Positions 1 through 6,028 of a stretch of 6,028 nt of DNA are shown one piece after another. Numbering within the stretch: the stretch's first letter is position 1; each line of letters begins with the position of its first letter. Both the position numbers and the translations under genes were made by a program. The stretch is from an uncultured Woeseiaceae bacterium. GTDB lineage: Bacteria; Pseudomonadota; Gammaproteobacteria; Woeseiales; Woeseiaceae. The notes beneath the pieces were generated by a model, which saw only the letters and a list, made by a program, of their open reading frames with translations, was not told where the DNA came from and ran no database searches. Location: the NCBI GenBank assembly GCA_947259435.1, contig CAMYMP010000123.1:1144-7171 (forward strand), given 5' to 3'.

Positions 1-251
1 CGATCGATGCGGCCGTTCTTGATCAGTTTGGTCACCGCGCGGCTGACCGCGACCTTGTCCATCAGCGTCCGATCGGCCACCTCGACAGCAGAGAGCCCGG
101 GATATCGTCCGAGGATTGCTATGACGCGCCATTCGGGAATCGATACGCCAAAACGCTTCTCGTAGACACGGGCAATATTGGTGCTGACGGTGTGCGACGT
201 AATGGACAGCCGGTAAGGCAGAAATTCTTCGAGAATCAGTTCGTCTTTCAT
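1..251 (-). CDS. MarR-family transcriptional regulator, N-terminal part (runs off left edge)
   Basis: This is the first 83 codons of a winged-helix DNA-binding regulator. The ATG is at 251-249 and the frame stays open to position 1, so the end of the DNA-binding domain and the C-terminal dimerisation helix lie outside the window. The protein begins MKDELILEEFLPYRLS and continues with IPEWRVIAILGRYPGLSA (residues about 38-55) and DKVAVSRAVTKLI (about 64-76). These match the MarR helix alpha-1/alpha-2 and the recognition-helix region, where the 'WRVLAxLG...DKxxVSRxVxxL' pattern is typical. MarR proteins bind palindromic operators as dimers and are often released by small aromatic or lipophilic ligands; the ligand here cannot be told. 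The gene follows zapE after 42 bp on the same strand, so co-transcription is possible. The ribosome site is weak: a GAG about 11 nt upstream of the start. Family assignment is firm; the target genes are unknown. Confidence 0.88.
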   Translation of the reverse strand, partial: MKDELILEEFLPYRLSITSHTVSTNIARVYEKRFGVSIPEWRVIAILGRYPGLSAVEVADRTLMDKVAVSRAVTKLIKNGRID

Positions 252-293
252 CGTTCGAGGCTCGGTGTGGGGCAACTCCGACAAGGGCACAGT

Positions 294-1385
294 CTACGCC
301 AGGTGAGGCGCGGCCAGGTAGTCGGTCGATTGCATCTCGATCAATCGACTCAAGGTTCGCTCGAATTCGAACGCCAGCCGCTTACCAGCATAGAGTGAGT
401 TCACGGGCTTCGCGGCAGCAATGATGAGCTTTACGCGGCGATCGTAAAATTCGTCGACAAGCGCGATAAACCGGCGCGCCTGATTCTCGAACTTGCCGCT
501 GAGCGCAGGAACCCCGGAGACAATGACCGTCGGATACCAGCGCGCGATTTCGATGTAGTCGTTCTGGCTGCGAGGGCCGTCGCAGATGTCCTCGAAGTCG
601 AACCAGGCAATGCCTTTTGCGCAAAGACGGGCCCGAATCTCCCGGCCATTGATATCGAGCATCCTGTTGGCGGCGATCTGGCTGGACGCCGACTCATCGA
701 AGAAGCGTTGCAGTTTGACCTCGGCTGCTGCGTCGTCCGGTGAAAAATAGGTTCCCGCCTGCTGCAGCAGGCGAAGTCGATAATCGACACCGCTATCGAT
801 GTGCACAACCTCGGTGTGCGTATTCAACAGCTCGATTGCAGGCAGAAAGCGCTGGCGCTGCAGACCGTCCTTGTACAAGTCCTCCGGAGCCGAATTGGAT
901 GTTGTGACAAGCGTGACGCCGCGACGGAACAGACCATCCAGCAGCCTGCCGAGGATCATTGCGTCGCCAATATCGCTGACGAAGAACTCGTCGAAGCAAA
1001 GAACGCGCGTGTCTTTGGCGATTCGATCAGCAACCCGATCGAGCGGATCTTCGATACCGCCTAGCGACTTAAGGTGTTCGTGAACGCCGTGCATCATGCG
1101 ATGAAAATGAACACGCTGCTTTTCCTCTACAGACAAGGTCTCGAAGAACAGGTCCATCAGAAAGGTCTTGCCGCGTCCTACGCCGCCCCATATATAGAGC
1201 CCGATTTCGCCTTGTTTGTCCGGCGTTGCGGCGCGCCTGAACCAGCCTCGCAGCCACCCAACCGGCTTTTGCGCCTGGAGCCGCTGCTGCAGCGCATCGA
1301 GCATAGCAACGATCTTTTCCTGAGCCGCATCCCGCTCATGGCCTTCGCGCTGGAGGTTATCCTCGTAAGCCTCGCGAACAGTCAA
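294..1385 (-). CDS. zapE: Cell division protein ZapE / AFG1-like ATPase
   Basis: This encodes a 363-residue P-loop ATPase of the AFG1/ZapE family. In Escherichia coli ZapE associates with the Z-ring and modulates FtsZ bundling in an ATP-dependent way; mitochondrial AFG1 acts in protein quality control. Walker A is GGVGRGKT (residues 67-74), Walker B is VLCFDEF (118-124), and the sensor-like strand is VTLVTTSN (157-164), followed by YKDGLQRQRFLPAI, which is typical of the family. The C-terminal part, with FDFEDICDGPRSQNDYIEIA and VDEFYDRRVKL, also fits. The length is normal for the family. No ATG precedes the conserved N-terminal TVREAYEDNL, and the next methionine is residue 28, so the start is read as TTG at 1385-1383. 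An AAGGA at 1401-1397 lies 11 nt upstream of it. The stop is TAG at 296-294. The gene diverges from the ETF-QO gene and precedes the MarR gene on the same strand. Confidence 0.95.
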   Translation of the reverse strand: MTVREAYEDNLQREGHERDAAQEKIVAMLDALQQRLQAQKPVGWLRGWFRRAATPDKQGEIGLYIWGGVGRGKTFLMDLFFETLSVEEKQRVHFHRMMHGVHEHLKSLGGIEDPLDRVADRIAKDTRVLCFDEFFVSDIGDAMILGRLLDGLFRRGVTLVTTSNSAPEDLYKDGLQRQRFLPAIELLNTHTEVVHIDSGVDYRLRLLQQAGTYFSPDDAAAEVKLQRFFDESASSQIAANRMLDINGREIRARLCAKGIAWFDFEDICDGPRSQNDYIEIARWYPTVIVSGVPALSGKFENQARRFIALVDEFYDRRVKLIIAAAKPVNSLYAGKRLAFEFERTLSRLIEMQSTDYLAAPHLA

Positions 1386-1458
1386 AATACCGGTTATCCT
1401 TTTTCACAGCGCAGAAACGCCAGACAGAACCACGATTCTATCTCTGAGTTTGGGGAAT
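1386..1458. promoter_or_regulatory. Divergent intergenic region between zapE and the ETF-QO gene
   Basis: This 73-bp gap separates two genes read in opposite directions, so it must hold the translation starts of both and probably their promoters. On the minus strand an AAGGA (1401-1397) serves the TTG start of zapE. On the plus strand GGGGA (1452-1456) lies only 2 nt from the ATG of the ETF-QO gene, too close to be a good ribosome site; a GAG at 1446-1448 is 10 nt away. A TTCACA at 1403-1408 resembles a -35 box, but no -10 box sits at a normal distance. No promoter is therefore called; its presence is inferred from gene layout only. Confidence 0.35.
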
Positions 1459-3108
1459 ATGACAGAAACAACAGAACGCGAGTCCATGGAGTTCGACGTC
1501 GTGATTGTCGGCGGCGGCCCTGCGGGTCTTGCCGCAGCCTGCCGATTAATGCAGCTGGATGACAGCCTGACCGTCGTCGTTGTCGAGAAGGGCTCGGAAA
1601 TCGGGGCACACATTCTTTCGGGCAACGTGTTCGAACCGACCGGTCTCGACGAGTTATTTCCTGATTGGAAAGACAGGGGCGCTCCGGTCAAAACACCGGT
1701 CAAGGGCGACGACGTATATTTCCTGACCAGCGCACAAAAGGGCATCCGCACGCCGGGTCTGTTCGTGCCAAGGCCGATGCACAACAGTGGCAATTACATT
1801 ATCAGCCTGGGTCGCTTGTGTCAGTGGCTTGGGGAACAGGCCGAAACTCTGGGCGTCAACGTGTTCCCGGGATTTGCCGCGTCCGAAGTGTTGTACGACA
1901 CGGACGGACGAGTGACCGGTGTTGCGACGAGTGACATGGGCATAGGAAAAGACGGACAGAGAAAGGCAACCTACCAGGCTGGATACGAACTGACGGCGCG
2001 CTACACGATATTTGCCGAAGGCGTGCGTGGCAATCTCGGTGAAGAAGTGATTGCTCGCTACAATCTCCGCGAAAATCGTGACCCCCAGCATTACGGCATC
2101 GGCATCAAGGAGGTCTGGGAAATCGACCCGGGCAAACACGATGAAGGACTGGTTATACATACGGCCGGATGGCCGCTGGATAGTCACACGGAAGGTGGCG
2201 GCTTCCTGTATCATGCGGCGAACAACCAGGTGTTTCTCGGCCTGATTATCGCTCTCGACTATTCAAATCCGCATCTGTCGCCGTTCGACGAGTTCCAGCG
2301 TTGGAAGCTGCACCCGAAGATTCTGCAATATCTCGATGGCGGCAAACGCGTGGCCTATGGTGCGCGTGCGGTAAACAAAGGTGGATTGCAGTCACTGCCG
2401 AAGCTGGCTTTTCCGGGCGGCATGCTGGTCGGCTGCGACGCTGGATTCCTGAACGGCATAAAAATAAAAGGTGCACACACGGCCATCAAGACGGGCATGC
2501 TTGCCGCCGAGAGCGTTCATCGCGCTTTGTCCTCGGGGGACACGGGACAGTCGGAGCTGGGCGACTACGAAGAGAGCGTCAATGCGTCGTGGGTCTACAA
2601 GGAACTTCACCGAGGGCGGAACTTCGGGCCCGCGCTCGTGAAGCTGGGCACATTCTGGGGCGCCGCGTTCACGTTCATCGATCAGAACATCTTCTTCGGC
2701 AAGCTGCCGTTCACCTGGCGCAATACGAAGCCCGACAATGAAACTTTCAGGAAAGCGGCCGAGGCCGAGATCATCGACTATCCGAAACCGGATGGCGTCA
2801 TAACTTTCGATCGGCTGTCATCAGTGTTCCTGTCGAGCACGAACCATGAAGAAGATCAGCCGTCGCATCTCAAGCTAAAAGACGATTCGATTCCGATCGA
2901 CTACAACCTGCCCATGTTCGATGAACCGGCACAGCGTTACTGTCCGGCCGGCGTTTACGAAGTCGTCGAAGAGGGCGGTGCGAAAGTATTCCAGATAAGC
3001 GCGCAGAACTGCGTTCACTGCAAGACCTGCGACATCAAAGATCCGAAACAGAACATCGTCTGGACCGTACCTGAAGGTGGCGGCGGCCCAAACTACTCAG
3101 GGATGTAA
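1459..3108 (+). CDS. Electron transfer flavoprotein-ubiquinone oxidoreductase (ETF-QO, ETFDH)
   Basis: This encodes a 549-residue membrane-associated iron-sulfur flavoprotein (EC 1.5.5.1). It takes electrons from reduced ETF, which is charged by acyl-CoA and related dehydrogenases, and reduces ubiquinone at the inner membrane. The FAD dinucleotide fold is at residues 12-45 (VVIVGGGPAGLAAA, then VVEKG). The middle holds the family block GGGFLYHAANNQVFLGLIIA followed by ALDYSNPHLSPFDEFQRWK, and later GTFWGAAFTFIDQNIFFGK. The C-terminal 4Fe-4S domain has all four expected cysteines: C495 (YCPAGVYE) and C518, C521, C524 (CVHCKTC), followed by DPKQNIVWTVPEGGGGPNY. Length is normal. The start chosen is ATG 1459, giving MTETTERESMEFDVVIVG, which resembles Pseudomonas homologues. 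An in-frame TTG at 1450 has no ribosome site, and ATG 1486 is a possible shorter start. The gene stands alone on its strand and converges on the acyl-CoA operon. The etfA/etfB genes are not in the window. Confidence 0.97.
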   Translation: MTETTERESMEFDVVIVGGGPAGLAAACRLMQLDDSLTVVVVEKGSEIGAHILSGNVFEPTGLDELFPDWKDRGAPVKTPVKGDDVYFLTSAQKGIRTPGLFVPRPMHNSGNYIISLGRLCQWLGEQAETLGVNVFPGFAASEVLYDTDGRVTGVATSDMGIGKDGQRKATYQAGYELTARYTIFAEGVRGNLGEEVIARYNLRENRDPQHYGIGIKEVWEIDPGKHDEGLVIHTAGWPLDSHTEGGGFLYHAANNQVFLGLIIALDYSNPHLSPFDEFQRWKLHPKILQYLDGGKRVAYGARAVNKGGLQSLPKLAFPGGMLVGCDAGFLNGIKIKGAHTAIKTGMLAAESVHRALSSGDTGQSELGDYEESVNASWVYKELHRGRNFGPALVKLGTFWGAAFTFIDQNIFFGKLPFTWRNTKPDNETFRKAAEAEIIDYPKPDGVITFDRLSSVFLSSTNHEEDQPSHLKLKDDSIPIDYNLPMFDEPAQRYCPAGVYEVVEEGGAKVFQISAQNCVHCKTCDIKDPKQNIVWTVPEGGGGPNYSGM

Positions 3109-3110
3109 TG

Positions 3111-3218
3111 ACGGCTTGCGGCCGGGATGTCACTCATCTCCATGTCTCGATCCCGCTTGACGGGAGCTCGCTTCGCTGCGCTTTACTTCCGATGAGCAAC
3201 ATCCCGGCCACAGGCCAC
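3111..3218 (-). repeat. Long imperfect inverted repeat between convergent genes; possible structured 3' UTR or REP-like palindrome
   Basis: The arms are 3111-3138 and 3191-3218 (28 positions each), separated by 52 nt. The core, GGCCGGGATGT at 3120-3130, is matched exactly by ACATCCCGGCC at 3199-3209, and CTCATC (3133-3138) pairs with GATGAG (3191-3196). Twenty-two positions are Watson-Crick. As minus-strand RNA five more become G-U wobbles, leaving one mismatch (3116/3213). As plus-strand RNA five are C-A or A-C mismatches. The apical region contains a small hairpin, TCCCG (3151-3155) with CGGGA (3161-3165). The structure begins 2 nt after the ETF-QO stop codon and, on the other strand, 41 nt after the dehydrogenase stop codon. 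No U-run follows it on either side, so it is not a classical intrinsic terminator. It could protect mRNA 3' ends, or be a member of a dispersed palindromic repeat family. Confidence 0.6.
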
Positions 3219-3259
3219 TATGTCGCCCGCATTCGGAGAGCGCATACCCGGTGGCACGC

Positions 3260-4027
3260 CTACTTGGGCTGCATTCGGATCGCACCGTCGACGCGAATGG
3301 TTTCGCCGTTGACCATCGCGGTCTCGTAGATGAACTCGACCGCGGCAGCGTACTCCTCCGGTCGGCCGAGCCGCGACGGAAAGGGCACCTGCTTGCCGAG
3401 GGACTCCTGCACTTCTTCCGGCATGCCGGCAACCATCGGCGTCAGAAACACGCCCGGAGCGATCGTGTTGACGCGTATACCGAATTGCGCGAATTCACGC
3501 GCCAAAGGCAGCATCATCCCGACGACACCGCCTTTGGATGCGGAGTATGCAGCCTGACCGATCTGGCCCTCGAATGCAGCGATTGATGCGGTGCTGATTA
3601 CGACGCCGCGCTCGCCGTCTTCGTTCGGCTCATTGTGCTGCATGAACGCCGCCGCTTCTTTGCTTACGTTGTAGCTACCGACCAGATTTACCTGAATTAC
3701 CTTATTGAACTTCTCGCTAGGCCAGGGGCCGTCGCGGCCGAGCGTTCGGCCTGCGGTGGCAATGCCTGCACAGTTGACGGCCAGCGTGATGCCACCCATG
3801 GCTTCATTTGCCCGGCTGACCGCTTTCTTGACCGATTCCTCGCTGGCAACATCCGTGTTAATGAAGGACGCACGCTCGCCAATGCTCGCAGCGCTGGCGG
3901 ACCCCTGCTCGTCGTTGATGTCGAGCAGCACTACCTGACCGCCGGCATTGACTATGCGCTGCGCCGTCGCGAAACCTAGTCCCGACGCGCCGCCCGTAAT
4001 GACGGCTTTTGCGCTTGCTAATTTCAT
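3260..4027 (-). CDS. SDR-family 3-hydroxyacyl-CoA dehydrogenase, HSD10 (HSD17B10) type
   Basis: This encodes a 255-residue classical short-chain dehydrogenase that oxidises 3-hydroxyacyl-CoA with NAD+. It most resembles the type II 3-hydroxyacyl-CoA / 3-hydroxy-2-methylbutyryl-CoA dehydrogenases, which act in beta-oxidation and isoleucine breakdown. The cofactor loop is TGGASGLG (residues 11-18), D36 at the end of beta-2 favours NAD over NADP, and NCAG is at 85-88. The catalytic set is N114, S148, Y161 and K165 (YSASK at 161-165). The subfamily signatures [11 protein letters not shown] (about 132-142), [18 protein letters not shown] and the C-terminal DGAIRMQPK support HSD10 rather than generic FabG. 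The start is ATG 4027-4025 with AAGGG at 4040-4036, 8 nt upstream. This ribosome site overlaps the TAA stop of the upstream thiolase gene (TAAGGG), and the gap between the two genes is 11 bp. The frame stays open upstream to 4087, but that extension lies inside the thiolase gene and lacks family similarity. The exact substrate (straight-chain or 2-methyl-branched) is not settled by sequence. Confidence 0.93.
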   Translation of the reverse strand: MKLASAKAVITGGASGLGFATAQRIVNAGGQVVLLDINDEQGSASAASIGERASFINTDVASEESVKKAVSRANEAMGGITLAVNCAGIATAGRTLGRDGPWPSEKFNKVIQVNLVGSYNVSKEAAAFMQHNEPNEDGERGVVISTASIAAFEGQIGQAAYSASKGGVVGMMLPLAREFAQFGIRVNTIAPGVFLTPMVAGMPEEVQESLGKQVPFPSRLGRPEEYAAAVEFIYETAMVNGETIRVDGAIRMQPK

Positions 4028-4038
4028 CGCTGTTGCCC

Positions 4039-5273
4039 TTAGTTGATTTCGATACCGATGGCGACTGCTTCCCCGCCACCAATACATAGTGACGCGACAC
4101 CGCGTTTCAAGTTGCGTGCCTGTAACGCATGTATAAGTGTCGTTGTAATGCGTGCACCGGATGCGCCAATTGGATGTCCCAGCGCGCAGGCGCCGCCGTT
4201 GACATTGATCTTGCTGTGGTCGATGCCGACATCGTGCATTGCGGCCATAGTCACGACCGCAAATGCTTCGTTGACTTCATACAGGTCGACGTTATCGGGA
4301 CTCCAGCCGAGCTTTTCGTGCAGGATATTGATCGCGGATACGGGCGACGTCGTGAACCACGCCGGCTCCTGGGCAAAGCTCGAATGTCCGATGATCCTGG
4401 CCGCCACTGCAAGGCCGCGTCTGTCTGCCTCCGCTGCGGTCATCAGTAACAAGGCAGACGCACCGTCGGATATGGATGACGAGCTGGCCGCGGTCACGGT
4501 ACCGTCCTTGCGAAAAGCCGCTCGTAAGGTCGGGATTTTATCGATGTTGACAGTGCCCGGTGTTTCGTCATCGGTCACCGTAACGTCTCCCTTACGCGTA
4601 CTAATTGTAACCGGGGCGATTTCGGCGGCGAACGCGCCGTCTGCAACGGCGCCCTGCGCACGAGTAACGGATTCAATGGCAAAGGCGTCCTGTGCTTCGC
4701 GTGTGAAGCCATACTTGTCGGCGGTATTCTCCGCGAAATGGCCCATCATCTGGCCCTCGTACGGATCCTGCAGCCCGTCGAAGAACATGTGATCGAGAAC
4801 CTCCTGGTGGCCCATGCGGTATCCACGGCGAGCTTTGGGCAGCAAATACGGCGCATTGCTCATTGACTCGAGACCGCCGGCGACGACTACGGCCGCACTG
4901 TCTGCCCGGATTAGATCGTGCCCGAGCATGATGGTCTGCATGCCTGAGCCGCACATCTTGTTGATGGTCGTGCACGGTGTGCCGACCGGAATGCCGCCGG
5001 CGAGCACATCTTGTTGATGGTCGTGCACGGTGTGCCGACCGGAATGCCGCCGGCGAGGGCGGCCTGGCGCGCAGGCGCCTGACCGAGACCGGCCGGCAAC
5101 ACGCAGCCCATAAATACCTGATCGATATCTGCGGGATCAATGCCCGTCTCGTCAATCACGCCGGCAATCGCTGCCGCGCCGAGTTCGGGCGCCGCCGCCG
5201 CCGACAACGTGCCCTGAAACGCGCCGATTGGCGTTCGCTTCGCTGCAACAATCACAATGGGGTTTGAACTCAT
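4039..5273 (-). pseudogene. Acetyl-CoA acetyltransferase / thiolase II, frameshifted by a 53-bp tandem duplication
   Basis: This is a degradative or biosynthetic thiolase (acetyl-CoA C-acyltransferase type) that would cleave 3-ketoacyl-CoA, or 2-methylacetoacetyl-CoA, with CoA. The N-terminal part reads in one frame from ATG 5273-5271 (MSSNPIVIVAAKRTPIGAF) to the nucleophilic Cys90 (TTINKMC). A 53-bp exact repeat at 4951-5057 then shifts the frame, and translation would stop at TAA 4913-4911 after 120 residues, 30 of them foreign. The rest is open in another frame to TAA 4041-4039. Removing one repeat copy leaves 1182 bp, giving exactly 393 residues, the normal family length. The restored protein has all catalytic residues: Cys90 (CGSGM), H349 (ALGHPIGASGAR) and C379 (LCIGGGEA), plus the NEAFA motif. 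GGAG at 5284-5281 lies 7 nt upstream of the start, which overlaps the acyltransferase stop as ATGA. No other decay is visible, so the lesion is recent, reversible, or an assembly error. Confidence 0.92.
4951..5057. repeat. Exact 53-bp tandem direct duplication inside the thiolase gene
   Basis: Copy 1 is 4951-5003 and copy 2 is 5004-5056, identical base for base. One further matching G (5004 and 5057) extends the match to 54 bp with a 1-bp overlap. Each copy begins with GCACATCTTG, which on the coding strand is the end of the TTINKMC segment carrying the catalytic cysteine codon. Because 53 is not a multiple of three, the duplication breaks the reading frame. Bases flanking the two copies differ (C4950 against A5003, C5005 against G5058), so the event shows essentially no flanking homology. 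Confidence 0.97.
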
Positions 5274-6022
5274 GCAGGGTCTCCGCTTGTACTCGGTTGG
5301 TCCGGAGTACTTTGTGGACAAAGATCGGGCTCGTCAAGCGCGGCAAGAATCTGCTGACGGGCTTTCTCGGCCAACACACGGTGGTCCCGGAAAGCCGGAT
5401 CGTCGGGCGTGATGGGCGGCAAAACCTCGAATCTGGGGCGTCCGGGCCAGGGCCACATGCGACCTGCCGGCAGGATCTCACGGGTACCTGTAATCGCTAT
5501 CGGCACGATCGGCATGTTGCCCCTGGTGGCCGAAACGAATGCGCCCGCGCGAAATCGACCGACTCCGGTTTCCCTGCGGAATGTGCCCTCGGGGAAAAAT
5601 GCCAGCGAATCGCCGCCCAGCGCCGCTTTGACGATTTTCCTGGCATCCCGCGAGCTTCCGGATGCCGAGAATCGTTCCACAAACCTTGCGCCGGAGCGCC
5701 TGAGCAGAAAGTGAGCCACCGGCACGCCGCGCATCTCTCCTTTGACGACGAATGAAAAGCGGGATGGCAGGTAGCCTTTCAGCAGAAAACCGTCGATGTA
5801 GCTCGCGTGATTGGCGACCACCACAGCGTGTTCGTCGGGCACATTGCCGAGCCCGTGAATTTCTGGAGGAATGCCGGCGAGAACGAATATTGCTCGCGAG
5901 GCGCCGGCCGCCAGCTTGTGTCGGCGTTCCTCGCCTGGCACAAACAGTACCGCAAGCAGGGCCAGCAGAGAGCAGAACAGGAAAACGAACCAGCCGTAGA
6001 GCCCGAACAGGGTTCGGGCCAC
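5270..6022 (-). CDS. PlsC-like lysophospholipid / 1-acyl-glycerol-3-phosphate acyltransferase
   Basis: This encodes a 250-residue membrane acyltransferase of the PlsC (LPLAT) superfamily, which transfers an acyl chain to lysophosphatidate or a related lysolipid at the inner membrane. A hydrophobic segment at residues 8-29 is a probable membrane anchor. The four family blocks are present: NHASYID (71-77, the NHxxxxD catalytic motif), GARFVERF (111-118), FPEGTFR (143-149, phosphate binding) and VPIAITGT (173-180). The last ~20 residues are Pro/Ser/Thr-rich and look disordered. The start is taken as GTG 6022-6020, since MARTLFGLYGWF fits the usual N-terminus and length. Only two more in-frame codons (ACA TAT) are visible before the window ends, so a start further upstream cannot be excluded. 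The ATG at 6024-6022 is out of frame. The stop TGA (5272-5270) overlaps the thiolase ATG, implying translational coupling in one operon. The true substrate is unknown; it could be a paralogue rather than the main PlsC. Confidence 0.88.
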   Translation of the reverse strand: MARTLFGLYGWFVFLFCSLLALLAVLFVPGEERRHKLAAGASRAIFVLAGIPPEIHGLGNVPDEHAVVVANHASYIDGFLLKGYLPSRFSFVVKGEMRGVPVAHFLLRRSGARFVERFSASGSSRDARKIVKAALGGDSLAFFPEGTFRRETGVGRFRAGAFVSATRGNMPIVPIAITGTREILPAGRMWPWPGRPRFEVLPPITPDDPAFRDHRVLAEKARQQILAALDEPDLCPQSTPDQPSTSGDPA

Positions 6023-6028
6023 ATATGT

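Noticed and set aside
1450..1458. A TTG start at 1450 for the ETF-QO gene.
   Set aside because: There is no ribosome site in front of it. ATG 1459 three codons later gives a family-like N-terminus.
1074..1562. A 162-codon plus-strand open frame crossing the zapE start and the divergent gap.
   Set aside because: It runs antisense to zapE and out of frame into the ETF-QO gene. Both overlapped genes are strongly supported by motifs, and this frame shows none.
1654..2214. A 186-codon minus-strand open frame inside the ETF-QO gene.
   Set aside because: It lies wholly within the convincing ETF-QO reading frame, has no recognisable domain and no ribosome site.
3111..3218. An intrinsic (Rho-independent) terminator between the convergent genes.
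   Set aside because: The loop is 52 nt long and no T-run follows the stem on either strand.
4028..4087. An N-terminal extension of the dehydrogenase starting at 4087.
   Set aside because: The extra residues (MYWWRGSSRH...) overlap the thiolase C-terminus in another frame and do not resemble SDR N-termini. The ATG at 4027 has a good ribosome site.
4043..4792. A 249-codon open frame on the plus strand, antisense to the thiolase gene.
   Set aside because: It mirrors the thiolase coding frame, has low-complexity Ala/Ser/Pro composition and no family motif. It is the usual antisense shadow of a GC-rich gene.
4039..5028. The 3' thiolase part as a separate gene starting at GTG 5028.
   Set aside because: The GTG arises inside the 53-bp duplication and its first residues (HDHQQDV) are shifted-frame sequence. 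The product would lack the N-terminal thiolase fold, so it is better read as half of a broken gene.
4951..5057. Programmed ribosomal frameshifting as an explanation for the split thiolase.
   Set aside because: There is no slippery heptamer. The shift is fully explained by an exact tandem duplication, and deletion of one unit restores the normal family length.
4951..5057. The two 53-bp units as a minimal CRISPR array.
   Set aside because: The units are directly adjacent with no spacer and lie inside a coding sequence.

Overview
The window (about 58-60% G+C by eye) looks like chromosomal DNA of a proteobacterium, most likely a gammaproteobacterium. The inference rests on a ZapE/AFG1 ATPase, a full-length ETF-ubiquinone oxidoreductase with a Pseudomonas-like N-terminus, and a catabolic thiolase/dehydrogenase pair. 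There are no mobile-element genes, RNA genes or CRISPR arrays. Assignment below class level is not supported.

Layout. Positions 1-1385 (minus strand): zapE, followed 42 bp downstream by the 5' part of a MarR-family regulator that runs off the left edge. Positions 1386-1458: a 73-bp divergent gap that must hold start signals for zapE (TTG start) and for the plus-strand ETF-QO gene. Positions 1459-3108 (plus): electron-transfer flavoprotein-ubiquinone oxidoreductase. Positions 3109-3259: a convergent intergenic region dominated by a long imperfect inverted repeat. Positions 3260-6022 (minus): a compact three-gene operon, read in the order PlsC-like acyltransferase, thiolase, HSD10-type short-chain dehydrogenase. 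The acyltransferase and thiolase overlap by ATGA, and the ribosome binding site of the dehydrogenase overlaps the thiolase stop codon.

The genes fit a fatty-acid or branched-chain acyl-CoA catabolism neighbourhood. The dehydrogenase and thiolase would carry out the last two steps of beta-oxidation or isoleucine breakdown. ETF-QO would pass electrons from acyl-CoA dehydrogenases, via ETF, to the quinone pool.

Two points stand out. First, the thiolase frame is broken by an exact 53-bp tandem duplication whose edge lies at the codon of the catalytic cysteine. Removing one copy restores a perfect 393-residue thiolase, so this is a recent mutation, a reversible slippage allele, or an assembly artefact. 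Second, the inverted repeat between the convergent genes pairs much better as minus-strand RNA (27 of 28 positions, five as G-U wobbles) than as plus-strand RNA. That suggests a structured 3' end on the operon mRNA or a dispersed palindromic repeat. I found no clearly new multi-gene system.
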